Below are positions 44,587 through 53,014 of a stretch of DNA of 64,000 bases, in pieces. Origin of the DNA: Alphaproteobacteria bacterium (lineage in GTDB: Bacteria; Pseudomonadota; Alphaproteobacteria; Acetobacterales; Acetobacteraceae); contig JADZEB010000023.1 in the NCBI GenBank assembly GCA_020850755.1, positions 1-64,000 of the forward strand, written 5' to 3'. Within the stretch, counting starts at the first letter, position 1, and every line of letters begins with the position of its first letter. The notes under the pieces were generated by a model, which saw only the letters and a list, made by a program, of their open reading frames with translations, ran no database searches and was not told where the DNA came from. Both the position numbers and the translations under genes were made by a program.

Positions 44587-45551
44587 GCTTGGCTCCGGGT
44601 CTCTGGCTGTTGGTCGGGCATTGGTGCGGGGCCGAGCGCGATGCGCTCGGGCACGGGCGGCGGCTCGGGCCAGTCGGCATGGTTGCGCACGGCGCCATCG
44701 CGGCGCACTGCATCGAGCCGCGCCGGATCGAGGTCGGCGAACACCCAGCCCGGCTGGTCGATCACGCCGAGCGCGATCACGCCGTCCTCTGGGAAGCCGC
44801 GATCGACCGGCCCGCACACCGCCGCCGCGCCGCGATTGACATCGAGCGCGTGCGAGAAGGGCGCATCGCCCACGGTCGGCGCCATGGCGACGTAGCACTG
44901 GTTTTCCATCGCGCGCGCCTGGCAGGCGATCATCACCCGCCAGTAGCCGTGCAGGCTGTCGGTGCAGGAGGGCACGAGCACCAGCCAGGCGCCGGCCAGC
45001 ACCTGCGCGCGCACCAGCAGCGGGAACTCGGCATCGTAGCAGATGGCGATGCCGATCGTGCCGAAGGGGGTGTCGAACACGCGCGGGGGCGCGCCCGGAT
45101 CGATCATCCAGTGCTCGCGCTCGAAGCGCGTCATGACGTGCTTCTCCTGCCAGCCCATCGCGCCGTCGGGGCTGAACAGGTGAGCGCGGTTGACGACGCG
45201 GCCATCGCCGGCATCGACCGGGATGCTGCCGCCGAGCAGCCAGAGTCCGTGCCGGCGCGCAAGCCAGGCCAGCGCCTCCAGGATCTCGGCGGTCATGGCG
45301 CGCATGACGGCAAGCTCGCTGCCGACGCCGGGCGGATACTCTCCGGCATAGGCGGCGCCGAGCTCGACCGGGGCATATTCGGGCAGCACGGCCAGATCGG
45401 CGCCGTTCTCCTTGGCCTCGGCCAGCCAGCGATCGAGCTTGCCGGTCCAGTCGGTGACGCCGGCCAGCGGCTCGATCGGGTATTGCAGCAGCGCGAGCTT
45501 GAGCGGGCGCGGCGGCGGAGGTTCGGCTGTCGCAGAGGGCGCTTCGGTCAT
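44583..45551 (-). CDS. Carbon-nitrogen hydrolase (nitrilase superfamily)
   Basis: 322 residues. The Glu-Lys-Cys triad is present: Glu58 (LPEYAP), Lys137 (QEKHVM) and Cys171 (AICYDAEFP). Members hydrolyse amides or nitriles such as omega-amides and carbamoyl compounds. It is sandwiched between a GNAT gene and an M20 hydrolase gene with ATGA overlaps on both sides. The pairing of GNAT and nitrilase homologues is known elsewhere, sometimes as a fused protein, which suggests sequential acyl/amide chemistry. Confidence 0.86.
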   Translation of the reverse strand: MTEAPSATAEPPPPRPLKLALLQYPIEPLAGVTDWTGKLDRWLAEAKENGADLAVLPEYAPVELGAAYAGEYPPGVGSELAVMRAMTAEILEALAWLARRHGLWLLGGSIPVDAGDGRVVNRAHLFSPDGAMGWQEKHVMTRFEREHWMIDPGAPPRVFDTPFGTIGIAICYDAEFPLLVRAQVLAGAWLVLVPSCTDSLHGYWRVMIACQARAMENQCYVAMAPTVGDAPFSHALDVNRGAAAVCGPVDRGFPEDGVIALGVIDQPGWVFADLDPARLDAVRRDGAVRNHADWPEPPPVPERIALGPAPMPDQQPETRSQA

Positions 45552-46243
45552 GGCAGCGGCGCCCCGGACAGCGACTTGAGCCAGAAGGAGAGTTCCTTCT
45601 CGGTTTCCTGGCCTGCGCCGACTTCGCGCCATCTCATACGGCAGCGCAGCTCGGGATAGGGCGTGTAGCCGCGCCTGCGCCAGAAGGCATCGAGCGGCAC
45701 ATGGCCAGCCGGGCGGGCGGGATGATCGGACGGGCGGATCACGGCGCAGAAGGCGGCGTAGTCGATGCCCGGGAAGCTCCGCGCATGGGCCTCGCGCGCG
45801 GCGAAGAAGGCAACGCCCAGCCCCTTGCCGCGCCAGGCGCGCTCCAGCACCGATTCGCCGAAATAGAAGAACCGCGCGGGATCGAGCCCGCGCGCGGCGA
45901 AGGGTTCGCGGATTGTTGCCGTTTCCTGCGCCATCGGCAGGCAGGTGGCCGCACCGATCACGTTCTCGCCCGCCGCGCCAGCGGCCAGCGCCAGCACGAT
46001 CGCCGCTCCGGGCGCCTCGGCATAGCGGCGGAGATAGCGTTCCTCGTAGGTGGCGGCGCCGTCATAGAGGTAGGGGAACTCGCGGAACACGGTGATGCGC
46101 AGCCGCGCCACCGCCGGCAGATGGCGCAGGAGCGCCGCCCCGGTGGCGGTTTCCAGGCGCAGGCCGGCGGGCAGGGAAGCGCCGGGCAGGGCAGGGCCGG
46201 GCAGGGCAGGGCCGGGCGGGGTCTCGGCGGGGGCGGCAGTCAT
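45548..46243 (-). CDS. GNAT family acyltransferase
   Basis: 231 residues from ATG 46243. The acetyl-CoA-binding loop is at about RAWRGKGLGVAFF, and the N-terminal half (LRITVFREFPYLYDG) resembles GNAT proteins paired with nitrilases. The start region carries a short tandem repeat giving PGPALPGPALPG, which may vary in length between strains. It is the first gene of the coupled chain GNAT-nitrilase-M20-lpxB. The acceptor substrate is unknown. Confidence 0.82.
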   Translation of the reverse strand: MTAAPAETPPGPALPGPALPGASLPAGLRLETATGAALLRHLPAVARLRITVFREFPYLYDGAATYEERYLRRYAEAPGAAIVLALAAGAAGENVIGAATCLPMAQETATIREPFAARGLDPARFFYFGESVLERAWRGKGLGVAFFAAREAHARSFPGIDYAAFCAVIRPSDHPARPAGHVPLDAFWRRRGYTPYPELRCRMRWREVGAGQETEKELSFWLKSLSGAPLP

Positions 46244-46328
46244 CGGCGCACTAAAGCGAAAGCGCCCCGCTGCCGCAATGGCGGATGCGGCCGCTGCGTG
46301 TGGCGCTTGCGGCAGGACCGGCACCGCG

Positions 46329-46458
46329 CTAGAGCAGCGTCCGTTCCGGGCGAGCCGCCGAACGGTTCCAGCGGAACAGACTTGGCTGTTCGCATGCCCA
46401 AGACTTCCAGGGCACGACATCCGTTCGGCTGAAACCGGCCGAACGGAACCTGCCCTGG
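46329..46458. repeat. Dispersed intergenic element, copy 3 (130 bp, diverged)
   Basis: It starts CTAGAGCAGCGTCCG and ends TGCCCTGG, the right CTAG having become CTGG. It lies between divergent genes (GNAT, minus; SemiSWEET, plus), unlike copies 1 and 2. Both hairpins are kept with different bases: GTCCGTTCCG pairs with CGGAACAGAC (one mismatch), and TCCGTTCGGC pairs with GCCGAACGGA inside AGGGCA/TGCCCT. Confidence 0.75.
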
Positions 46459-46526
46459 CGCTGCGCCGGACGGGCGGGCGCCGCCCGACGAGTCTTGCCC
46501 CCGCCCCAGGGCGCACGGAGCCACGC

Positions 46527-46820
46527 ATGAGCCTGCCCTTCGACCCCGAGCTGCTCGGCCTCGTTGCCGGCAGCATCACCACCTCGGCCTTCGTGCCGCA
46601 GGCGCTGCGCACCATCCGTACGCGCTCGACGCGCGACCTCTCGCTCGGCATGTGCGTGCTGTTCTGCACCGGCACGACGCTGTGGCTCTGCTACGGGCTG
46701 CTGCTCGGCGCGCTTTCCGTCACGCTCGCCAACGCGGCGACGCTGATGCTCAACCTGCCGATCCTGTGGCTCAAGCTGACCGAGCCGGGCGGCGTGCTCG
46801 GCCGGCGTGCGGGGGCCTAG
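46527..46820 (+). CDS. SemiSWEET-type sugar transporter
   Basis: 97 residues, the size of bacterial SemiSWEETs, with three predicted membrane helices. The PQ-loop motif is at 24-25 (FVPQALRTIRTRSTRDLSL), followed by LWLCYGLLLG and ATLMLNLPILWLKL. Homodimers of such proteins carry sucrose or glucose down a gradient. It overlaps the 3' end of the COG0523 gene on the other strand by four bases (convergent). Substrate is not determinable from sequence. Confidence 0.85.
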   Translation: MSLPFDPELLGLVAGSITTSAFVPQALRTIRTRSTRDLSLGMCVLFCTGTTLWLCYGLLLGALSVTLANAATLMLNLPILWLKLTEPGGVLGRRAGA

Positions 46821-48013
46821 GCGCGGCCGGGCGCGAGGGCGGCGCGCTCGCGTGCCGCCTTGTCGAAGGCGCGCAGGCCGTCCTCGATCACCTGGCGCTC
46901 GATATCGCGCACGATGAAGACAAGGCGCGAGCGGCGGTCGTGCCCGGCCGGCCAGCCGGGCAGAGGTGCGGGCGGATGGAACAAATGCTGCACGCCGTGC
47001 AGCGCCACCGGCTTCTCCTCGCCCTCGATGTTGAGCACGCCCTTGATGCGCAGCAGGTTCTCCCCGCGCGTGGCGATCAGCATCTCCAGCCAGTTGGCCA
47101 GCCCGTCCCAGTTGAGCGGGTGATCGAAGGTCAGGCAGAAGGCACGGATGCGCGCATCGTGGCGGTTGGGGTCGTGCGGGTTCTGGTCGGTGTCGTGGTC
47201 GTGGTCGTGGTGGTGGTCGTGTTTGTGGCCATGGTCGTGGTGATGGCCATGCCCGTGACCATGGCTATGCCCGTGGTCATGCCCGTGGTCGTGATGGTGA
47301 TGGTGGCCATGATGCTTGGGCGCGAAGGCTTCGGCGTTCAGCCAGCGCTGCACGTCTGGGATCTTCTCGCCCGGCCGGAACAGGCCGGCGCCGAACACCA
47401 GGTCCGGTGCGATGTCGCCCATCAGCACGCGGTGCATCGGCGCGGCCGGGTTGAGATGGCGCAGGCGCCGTTCAATCGTGGCGATCTGGGCCGGCGTGGC
47501 GATGTCGGTTTTCGTCACCAGGATGCGGTCGGCCACGGCCGCCTGCTTCACCGCCTCCATCTGCGCGTCGAGCGTGGCCGGCCCGTTCACCGCATCGACC
47601 GTGGTCACAACGCCATCGAGGCGGAAATAGGCGAGCACGATCGGGTCGCTCATCAGCGTCTGAAGGATCGGCGCGGGATCGGCCAGCCCGGTGGTTTCCA
47701 CCACCACCCGCGTGATCTTCGGCCCGCCGCCCTGCACCCGGGTGACAAGGTCGCGCAGCGCCCGCACCAAGTCGCCGCGCACCGTGCAGCAGAGGCAACC
47801 CGCATTCAGCATCACCACATCGTCGCTCAGCTTCTCGACCATCAGGTGGTCGAGGCCGATCTCGCCGAACTCGTTGATCAGGACGGCGGTGTTCTCCATC
47901 CCCGGATGGCGCAGGAGCCGGTTCAGGAGCGTGGTCTTGCCACTGCCGAGGAAGCCGGTCAGCACCGAAGCCGGGATCGGCTCTGGCCGCCTGGTGCGCG
48001 AGTCGCTGGTCAT
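46817..48013 (-). CDS. COG0523 (CobW/ZNG1-like) GTPase, probable zinc metallochaperone
   Basis: 398 residues. Walker A is TGFLGSGKTT (19-28); the signature metal motif CLCC is at 73-76. A long His/Asp-rich stretch (about 235-285) contains some 25 histidines, typical of zinc-handling members. The C-terminal CobW domain follows. The gene is coupled to hisI (stop and start share one base) and diverges from zur. Established knowledge: COG0523 proteins in Zur regulons pass zinc to client enzymes during zinc limitation. Confidence 0.85.
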   Translation of the reverse strand: MTSDSRTRRPEPIPASVLTGFLGSGKTTLLNRLLRHPGMENTAVLINEFGEIGLDHLMVEKLSDDVVMLNAGCLCCTVRGDLVRALRDLVTRVQGGGPKITRVVVETTGLADPAPILQTLMSDPIVLAYFRLDGVVTTVDAVNGPATLDAQMEAVKQAAVADRILVTKTDIATPAQIATIERRLRHLNPAAPMHRVLMGDIAPDLVFGAGLFRPGEKIPDVQRWLNAEAFAPKHHGHHHHHDHGHDHGHSHGHGHGHHHDHGHKHDHHHDHDHDTDQNPHDPNRHDARIRAFCLTFDHPLNWDGLANWLEMLIATRGENLLRIKGVLNIEGEEKPVALHGVQHLFHPPAPLPGWPAGHDRRSRLVFIVRDIERQVIEDGLRAFDKAARERAALAPGRA

Positions 48014-48465
48014 TACGCCTTCCCTCCATAGAGCGACTCGGGATCGGCGACTGGCGCGGCGATCTCGGTCAGCTGTCCATCGCGCAGCGCGACGAAGAAG
48101 CAGGAGCGGCGGCCGGTATGGCAGGCCACGCCTTCCTGGTCGACCAGGACCAGCACCGTGTCCCCGTCGCAATCGAGGCGCAGATCGACGAGGTGCTGCA
48201 ACTGCCCCGAGCGCTCGCCCTTGGCCCAAAGCGAACCGCGCGAGCGGGAGTAGTAGGTTACGCGACCGGTGGCAAGCGTGCGGTCCAGCGCTTCGCGGTT
48301 CATCCATGCCATCATCAGGACTTCACCCGTGTCGTGCTGCTGGGCGATCGCTGGCACGAGGCCGCGCGCATCGAAGCGCACGGCGTCCAGAAACAGGTCG
48401 CGCGTTGCCGGATCTGGAACGGTATACGGTGGAGCATTCGGGCCATTCTTCGTCACGACACGCAC
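48013..48465 (-). CDS. hisI: Phosphoribosyl-AMP cyclohydrolase
   Basis: 150 residues. It converts PR-AMP to ProFAR in histidine synthesis. Zinc ligands Cys99, Cys115 and Cys122 ([16 protein letters not shown]) and the magnesium-binding aspartates 98-102 are all present. No hisE domain is fused, and no other his genes are near. Its placement with a COG0523 GTPase and zur matches reports of zinc-responsive hisI copies in Zur regulons, so it may be a second, zinc-stress copy rather than the housekeeping gene. Confidence 0.87.
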   Translation of the reverse strand: MRVVTKNGPNAPPYTVPDPATRDLFLDAVRFDARGLVPAIAQQHDTGEVLMMAWMNREALDRTLATGRVTYYSRSRGSLWAKGERSGQLQHLVDLRLDCDGDTVLVLVDQEGVACHTGRRSCFFVALRDGQLTEIAAPVADPESLYGGKA

Positions 48466-48506
48466 ATATCCTGCTGAATTACAAAAAGGATGGATCGACG
48501 CCGTTC

Positions 48507-48524
48507 ATAAGATTGGTATCATAT
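48507..48524. promoter_or_regulatory. Candidate Zur operator in the hisI-zur divergent region
   Basis: ATAAGATTGGTATCATAT contains the palindrome ATA-N-GAT-N4-ATC-N-TAT (six of nine pairs match). It is in the 96-bp AT-rich gap between hisI (minus, start 48465) and zur (plus, start 48562), where a single Zur dimer could control both directions. It is only loosely like known alphaproteobacterial Zur boxes. Confidence 0.4.
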
Positions 48525-48561
48525 TCAAGGTTGCCATGTAGTGCGACAGGAGGGGGGGCCA

Positions 48562-49143
48562 ATGATGGCACAACGCACGATACGGGGATCGGCAACGCTT
48601 CCGGGAACCAAGGAGCGGCCATTCTCGCCAGAAGTGGAGGGCATGCTCGGCAGGGCCGAGGCGGTCTGCGCGCAGCGGGGCGCGCAGCTTACCGCCCTCC
48701 GCCGGCAGGTTCTGGGGCTGATCCTGTCCTCGGACGTGCCGATGGGAGCCTATGCCCTGCTGGATCAGCTGCGAAAGCTGCGCCGGGGCGCAGCACCGCC
48801 CACGGTCTACCGCGCGCTCGAGTTCCTGCTCGACAATAACCTGATACACCGCATCGAGCGGCTGAACGCGTATATCGGTTGCGCGCTCGAGCCGCACGGG
48901 GCGGGGCATGCCCACGGCGCCTCGACCGAGGCTTGCGCGGGCGAGCACGAGCATGAGTGCAACGGGCATGTCCATGCGGCGCAGTTCCTGATCTGCCGGT
49001 CCTGCGGGACGGCGATCGAGATGGACGATGCCGCCCTGGAGCACGCCCTCAACAAGGCGGCCAAGGCGCACGGCTTCACGATCGCCTCGGCCTCGATCGA
49101 AGCCGAGGGGACCTGCGCCAAGTGCGGCGGCAGGAGCCAGTGA
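48562..49143 (+). CDS. zur: Fur family zinc-responsive regulator (Zur)
   Basis: 193 residues; ATG 48562 follows AGGAGGGGGGG (an ATG three bases on is equally possible). The winged-helix segment PTVYRALEFLLDNNLIHRIE is typical of Fur/Zur, and two CxxC pairs (CRSC, CAKC) form the structural zinc site. A His/Glu/Cys-rich insertion (HGAGHAHG to HEHECNGHVH) precedes the first CxxC, longer than in most Zur proteins, and may add metal-binding capacity. The divergent COG0523-hisI operon supports Zur rather than Fur. Confidence 0.85.
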   Translation: MMAQRTIRGSATLPGTKERPFSPEVEGMLGRAEAVCAQRGAQLTALRRQVLGLILSSDVPMGAYALLDQLRKLRRGAAPPTVYRALEFLLDNNLIHRIERLNAYIGCALEPHGAGHAHGASTEACAGEHEHECNGHVHAAQFLICRSCGTAIEMDDAALEHALNKAAKAHGFTIASASIEAEGTCAKCGGRSQ

Positions 49144-49254
49144 CCGGGTAGCACCGGCGAAGGCCATGCGCGGCATGACCGAATTCGCTGCCCCCACGCG
49201 TGCCGGATTGGGAGGTCCGGCAAGCGGGGCGGGAGCGAGCGGGCAGGGTGCGTC

Positions 49255-50442
49255 CTAGGCGCGCAGATTCTTGCTCATCGCCTGATCCAGATCGGCCATC
49301 AGGTCGGCCGGATCCTCGAGCCCGATATGCAGGCGCATCGCCGGCCCGCCGAGATCGGTGCCGGTGACGCTGCGCGTGATGTCGGCCACCGGCTGGGCGA
49401 GGCTTTCATAGCCGCCCCAGGAGGCGCCGATGCCGAACAGCGCCAGATCGTCGATCACGGCATCGACCTGCGCCTGGGTGTAGGCGGGCTTCAGCACCAC
49501 CCCGAACAGGCTGCACGCGCCGCTGAAATCGCGTTTCCACAGCGCATGGCCCGGATCCTCGGGCAGGGCGGGATACAGCACGCGCGCCACCTCGGGGCGC
49601 GATTGCAGCCAGCGCGCCACCGCCAGCCCGTGCTGCTGCTGCTGCTCCAGCCTGATCTTGAGCGTGCGGATGCCGCGCAGCGCGAGGAAGCAGTCATCCG
49701 GGGAGGCATACTGGCCGAGCGTGATCTGCGCGTTCTTCACCGCCGCCCAGTCGGCGTTGCGGCAGGTCACGCTGCCCATCAGGATGTCGGAATGGCCGCC
49801 GACATACTTCGTCAGCGCCTGGATCGAGACATCGACGCCCTTCTCGAAGGGCTGGAAGTTCATGATGCCCCAGGTGTTGTCCATCAGCACCTTGGCCCCG
49901 CCGGCATGGGCGGCGCGCGCGATCGCCGGGATGTCCTGCATCTCGAAGGTGACCGAGGAAGGCGCCTCGGTATAGACCACCTTGGTGTTGGGCTTCATCA
50001 GCCCCTTCACCTCGGCCTCGGTCGCCTGCGGGCGGTAGTAGGTGGTGGTGACACCGAAATCCTTGAGCATCGTCTCGCACAGCCGCCGCGCCGGGCCGTA
50101 GCAGCCATCGGTCATCAGCACATGGTCCCCGCTCTTGAGGAAGGCGAACATGGCGACGACGATCGCGCTGAGGCCCGAGCCCTGGATCGCGGTGCGGTCG
50201 CCCCCTTCCACCATCGCCACCGCGTCTTCCAGCGCGTGATGGGTGGGCAGGCCGTGGATGCCATAGGTCCAATCCTGCTCCAGCCGTTTGGTCCCCGAGG
50301 CGCGGCGCGCGGCGCAGGTGGGCAGGAGCACCGTCGAGCCGCGCCAGACCGGCGGATTGACGATGCCGGCCTGCGATTTGGGCGAGCGCGAGACGTGCGA
50401 CAGGCGCGTGCCCAGGCGCCGGCCCTTGAGGTCGTTGGACAT
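49255..50442 (-). CDS. metC: Cystathionine beta-lyase (MetC-type, Cys/Met metabolism PLP enzyme)
   Basis: 395 residues. PLP lysine is Lys212 (ALTKYVGGHSD), with Asp188 (VLMDNTWG) contacting the cofactor ring. The ending MRLHIGLEDPADLMADLDQA is characteristic. It cleaves cystathionine (or cysteine) to homocysteine, pyruvate and ammonia. It follows the mercaptopyruvate sulfurtransferase gene by 96 bp on the same strand, giving a small sulfur-amino-acid unit. A cysteine desulfhydrase-like role is possible. Confidence 0.85.
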   Translation of the reverse strand: MSNDLKGRRLGTRLSHVSRSPKSQAGIVNPPVWRGSTVLLPTCAARRASGTKRLEQDWTYGIHGLPTHHALEDAVAMVEGGDRTAIQGSGLSAIVVAMFAFLKSGDHVLMTDGCYGPARRLCETMLKDFGVTTTYYRPQATEAEVKGLMKPNTKVVYTEAPSSVTFEMQDIPAIARAAHAGGAKVLMDNTWGIMNFQPFEKGVDVSIQALTKYVGGHSDILMGSVTCRNADWAAVKNAQITLGQYASPDDCFLALRGIRTLKIRLEQQQQHGLAVARWLQSRPEVARVLYPALPEDPGHALWKRDFSGACSLFGVVLKPAYTQAQVDAVIDDLALFGIGASWGGYESLAQPVADITRSVTGTDLGGPAMRLHIGLEDPADLMADLDQAMSKNLRA

Positions 50443-50538
50443 CGGACGTTTTTCCCTTCGTGTCGTTGCGGCAGTGTGATGATGTGGCCGGTGCGGCGCG
50501 CGGTCCAGGCGGCTTGTCGGCCGGGTCCGGTCTTTCCG

Positions 50539-51393
50539 CTAGGCGCCGGTTTCCACCGGCACGTCCTGTCGCGCGCCCCATTCCGACCAGGAGCCGTCAT
50601 AGACGGCGCCGACCGGCTCGCCCACCAGATGCATGGCGAGCGTCAGGATGCAGGCCGTCACGCCCGAGCCGCAGGAGGTGACGATCGGCCGGCCCGAGCC
50701 CAGGCCCGCCTGTTGCAGCCGCGCGCGGATGGCGTCGGCCGGCTTGAAGGTGAGGTCGGGGTTGAGCAGGTCGGTGAAGGGCAGGCTGCGGCTGCCGGGG
50801 ATGTGGCCGGCGCGCACGCCCGGCCGGGGCTCGGGCGCGGTGCCGGCGAAGCGGCCGGTGGCGCGGGCATCGAGCACCAACTCGCGCCCGGAGGCGAGGT
50901 TCGCCTTCACATCCTCGATCCGGCGCAGCATGGCCGGATTGAAGCTCGCAGCGAAGCGCGCGGGCTTCGGGGCGGCGGGGCCGGCCTCGGTTGGGCCGCC
51001 CTCGGCCAGCCATTTGGGCAGCCCGCCATCCAGCACCGCGACCTTGCCGTGGCCGAACAGGCGCAGCATCCACCAGCCGCGCGCGGCCGAGGCAAGCCCC
51101 TTCTGGTCATAGCAGACCACCATGCTGTCATTGCCGATGCCGAGCGCACCCACCTTTTCGGCGAAGCGCGCGGCCGAGGGCACCATGTGCGGCAGGTCGG
51201 TGTCCGGATCGGCGATGTCGTCGATATCGAAGTAGACCGCGCCGGGGATGTGGGCGCGGGCGAACTCGGCCTTGCCGTCCTTGGGTTCGTTCGGCAGGTA
51301 CTTGGTGATGTCGGCCACGACCAGGCCGGGCTGGCCGAGGCGGGCGCGCAGCCAAGCGGTGGAGACGAGCGCGTCAGGGTTCGCGTAGGACAT
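50539..51393 (-). CDS. sseA: 3-mercaptopyruvate sulfurtransferase
   Basis: 284 residues with two rhodanese domains. The active-site loop CGSGVTA (Cys241-Ala247) matches mercaptopyruvate sulfurtransferase rather than thiosulfate sulfurtransferase (CRxGxT/R). It transfers sulfur from 3-mercaptopyruvate to thiols or cyanide and works in cysteine breakdown. It lies between alaX (27 bp upstream) and metC (96 bp downstream), all on one strand. Confidence 0.88.
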   Translation of the reverse strand: MSYANPDALVSTAWLRARLGQPGLVVADITKYLPNEPKDGKAEFARAHIPGAVYFDIDDIADPDTDLPHMVPSAARFAEKVGALGIGNDSMVVCYDQKGLASAARGWWMLRLFGHGKVAVLDGGLPKWLAEGGPTEAGPAAPKPARFAASFNPAMLRRIEDVKANLASGRELVLDARATGRFAGTAPEPRPGVRAGHIPGSRSLPFTDLLNPDLTFKPADAIRARLQQAGLGSGRPIVTSCGSGVTACILTLAMHLVGEPVGAVYDGSWSEWGARQDVPVETGA

Positions 51394-51420
51394 TAGTTGT
51401 GGCTCCTAAGCCATTATATT

Positions 51421-52146
51421 TCAATCAACAAGAACAAGGTTGATGCGCCTGTTCTGGCGCCCCTTGTTCTCGATCTTGGTGATCTCGGCGCGCCCGATCT
51501 CGCCCGTGGCGCGGACATGGGTGCCGCCGCAGGGCTGGAGATCGACCGGCGCCGCCTCTGGCCCGATACGCACCAGCCGCACCCGGCCCGACCCCATCGG
51601 CGGCTTGACCGAGAGCGTGCGCACCATCTCGGGCTTGGCGTTCAGTTCCTCCTCGGTGATCCAGAGCGTGCCGACGGCGTGGTTGGCGGCGATGAGTTCG
51701 GCCAGCCGGGCGTTGAGCGCGTCCTTGTCGGGTGCGGCGGGCAGGTCGAAATCGAGCCGGCCCTTGCCATCGCCCACCGATCCGCCGGTGACGGCGATGC
51801 CGGGGATCATCGAGCAGAGCAGGTGCATGCTGGTGTGCACGCGCATCAGCCGGTGCCGCCGCGCCCAGTCGATCTCGGCGCGCAGCGTGGTGCCCGCGGC
51901 GGGAGGGGTGGCGCCGGGGGCGAGCTGGTGCAGCACCGTGTCGGGCTCCGCGCCCTTGACCGCGTTGGCCACCGCCAGGGCCGTGCCGTCGGCCAGCACG
52001 AGCCGCCCGGTATCGCCGGGCTGGCCGCCGCCCTGGGCATAGAACACGGTCCGGTCGAGCACCACCCCCTCGGGGCCGGAGGCGATCACGCGCGCCTCGC
52101 AAGCCTGGGCGTAGGGATCGTCACGGAAAATCAGTTCGGTCGGCAT
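51421..52146 (-). CDS. alaX: Trans-acting alanyl-tRNA editing protein (AlaX)
   Basis: 241 residues. Zinc-binding motifs HTSMH (104-108) and CGGTH (206-210) give the four ligands of the AlaRS editing domain; the GGQPGDTG loop is also present. It hydrolyses mischarged Ser-tRNA(Ala) or Gly-tRNA(Ala). There is no aminoacylation domain. It lies 32 bp after the Nudix gene and before sseA. Ser/Cys-related editing next to sulfur-amino-acid genes may be chance. Confidence 0.85.
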   Translation of the reverse strand: MPTELIFRDDPYAQACEARVIASGPEGVVLDRTVFYAQGGGQPGDTGRLVLADGTALAVANAVKGAEPDTVLHQLAPGATPPAAGTTLRAEIDWARRHRLMRVHTSMHLLCSMIPGIAVTGGSVGDGKGRLDFDLPAAPDKDALNARLAELIAANHAVGTLWITEEELNAKPEMVRTLSVKPPMGSGRVRLVRIGPEAAPVDLQPCGGTHVRATGEIGRAEITKIENKGRQNRRINLVLVD

Positions 52147-52178
52147 GGCATCCTCGGAAAGCGGGGCGGACTGGAACC

Positions 52179-52817
52179 CTAGCGCCAGCGGTCCCGCAGC
52201 GCCGTGCGGTGCAGCGCAAGCCAGTGCAGCGCCAGGAACGTGGTGCCGTTGACGATGCGCCCCGCCGCCGGCCATGACAAGGCGGTCTCGGCCGGCACCA
52301 CCAGCACGCGGATATCCTCGTTCTCGTGGGCCAGGCCGGCATGGCCGGCAACGCCCTCGGCATCGGCCGACGGGGCGTCGACATGGCCGGCGAACAAGGT
52401 GATGGTCTCCGAGCAGCCGCCGGGCGAGGGCAGGTAGCGTCCGATCCGTTCAAGCCTTTTCACGGTCTGGCCGGTTTCCTCCATCAGTTCGCGCCGCGCC
52501 ACCTCTTCGGCCGGCTCGTCGCCCTCGATCACGCCCGCCGGCACCTCGATCAGCCACGGATCGAGCCCGGCCATCAGCGCCGGCATGCGGAATTGCTGGA
52601 TCAGCACCACCGCATCGCGCACCGGGTCGTAGGGCAGCACCGCCACGGCATGGCCGCGCTGGAACACCTCCCAGTTGTAGGGATGGCTGGTGGTGCCGTC
52701 GAAGCGTCGCACCTGGAAGCGCACGCGCTCCACCCGCCAGCGGCCGCGATAGGTTTCCGTGTGCTCGATGATGGACACGTCCGGGTGCGGCGGCACGGGC
52801 TTGGGCGGCGTGGTCAT
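52179..52817 (-). CDS. NUDIX hydrolase (ADP-ribose pyrophosphatase-like)
   Basis: 212 residues. The Nudix box spans residues 95-117 (GVIEGDEPAEEVARRE then LMEETG), matching GX5EX7REUXEEXGU. A preceding proline-containing stretch (FRMPAL...WLIEVPAG) and length match ADP-ribose/nucleoside-diphosphate-sugar pyrophosphatases. It probably cleaves ADP-ribose or related compounds. It is the first gene of the minus-strand run nudix-alaX-sseA-metC. Confidence 0.85.
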   Translation of the reverse strand: MTTPPKPVPPHPDVSIIEHTETYRGRWRVERVRFQVRRFDGTTSHPYNWEVFQRGHAVAVLPYDPVRDAVVLIQQFRMPALMAGLDPWLIEVPAGVIEGDEPAEEVARRELMEETGQTVKRLERIGRYLPSPGGCSETITLFAGHVDAPSADAEGVAGHAGLAHENEDIRVLVVPAETALSWPAAGRIVNGTTFLALHWLALHRTALRDRWR

Positions 52818-53014
52818 GGCGGCGGCGCGGCTCGGCTCGGTTCGGGGCGGGGGCGGGGCGGCGGGCCGCGCACCCTAGCCGAGCCACCGCCACGAGGCCA
52901 GGGCGGCGCCATCCCGCGCACGAGGCCCCGCCCGCGCCCGTGTCCGCAAGCGCAGGCGACGCGGCGCGCGGGATCGGCTAGGCTCGGTCGCGACTCCCCC
53001 GCAGCATCCGCGCC

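Noticed and set aside
47160..47330. GTGGTC/CATGGT simple repeats, considered as a tandem-repeat locus
   Set aside because: They are codons of the His/Asp-rich metal-binding insert of the COG0523 GTPase, explained by protein function.
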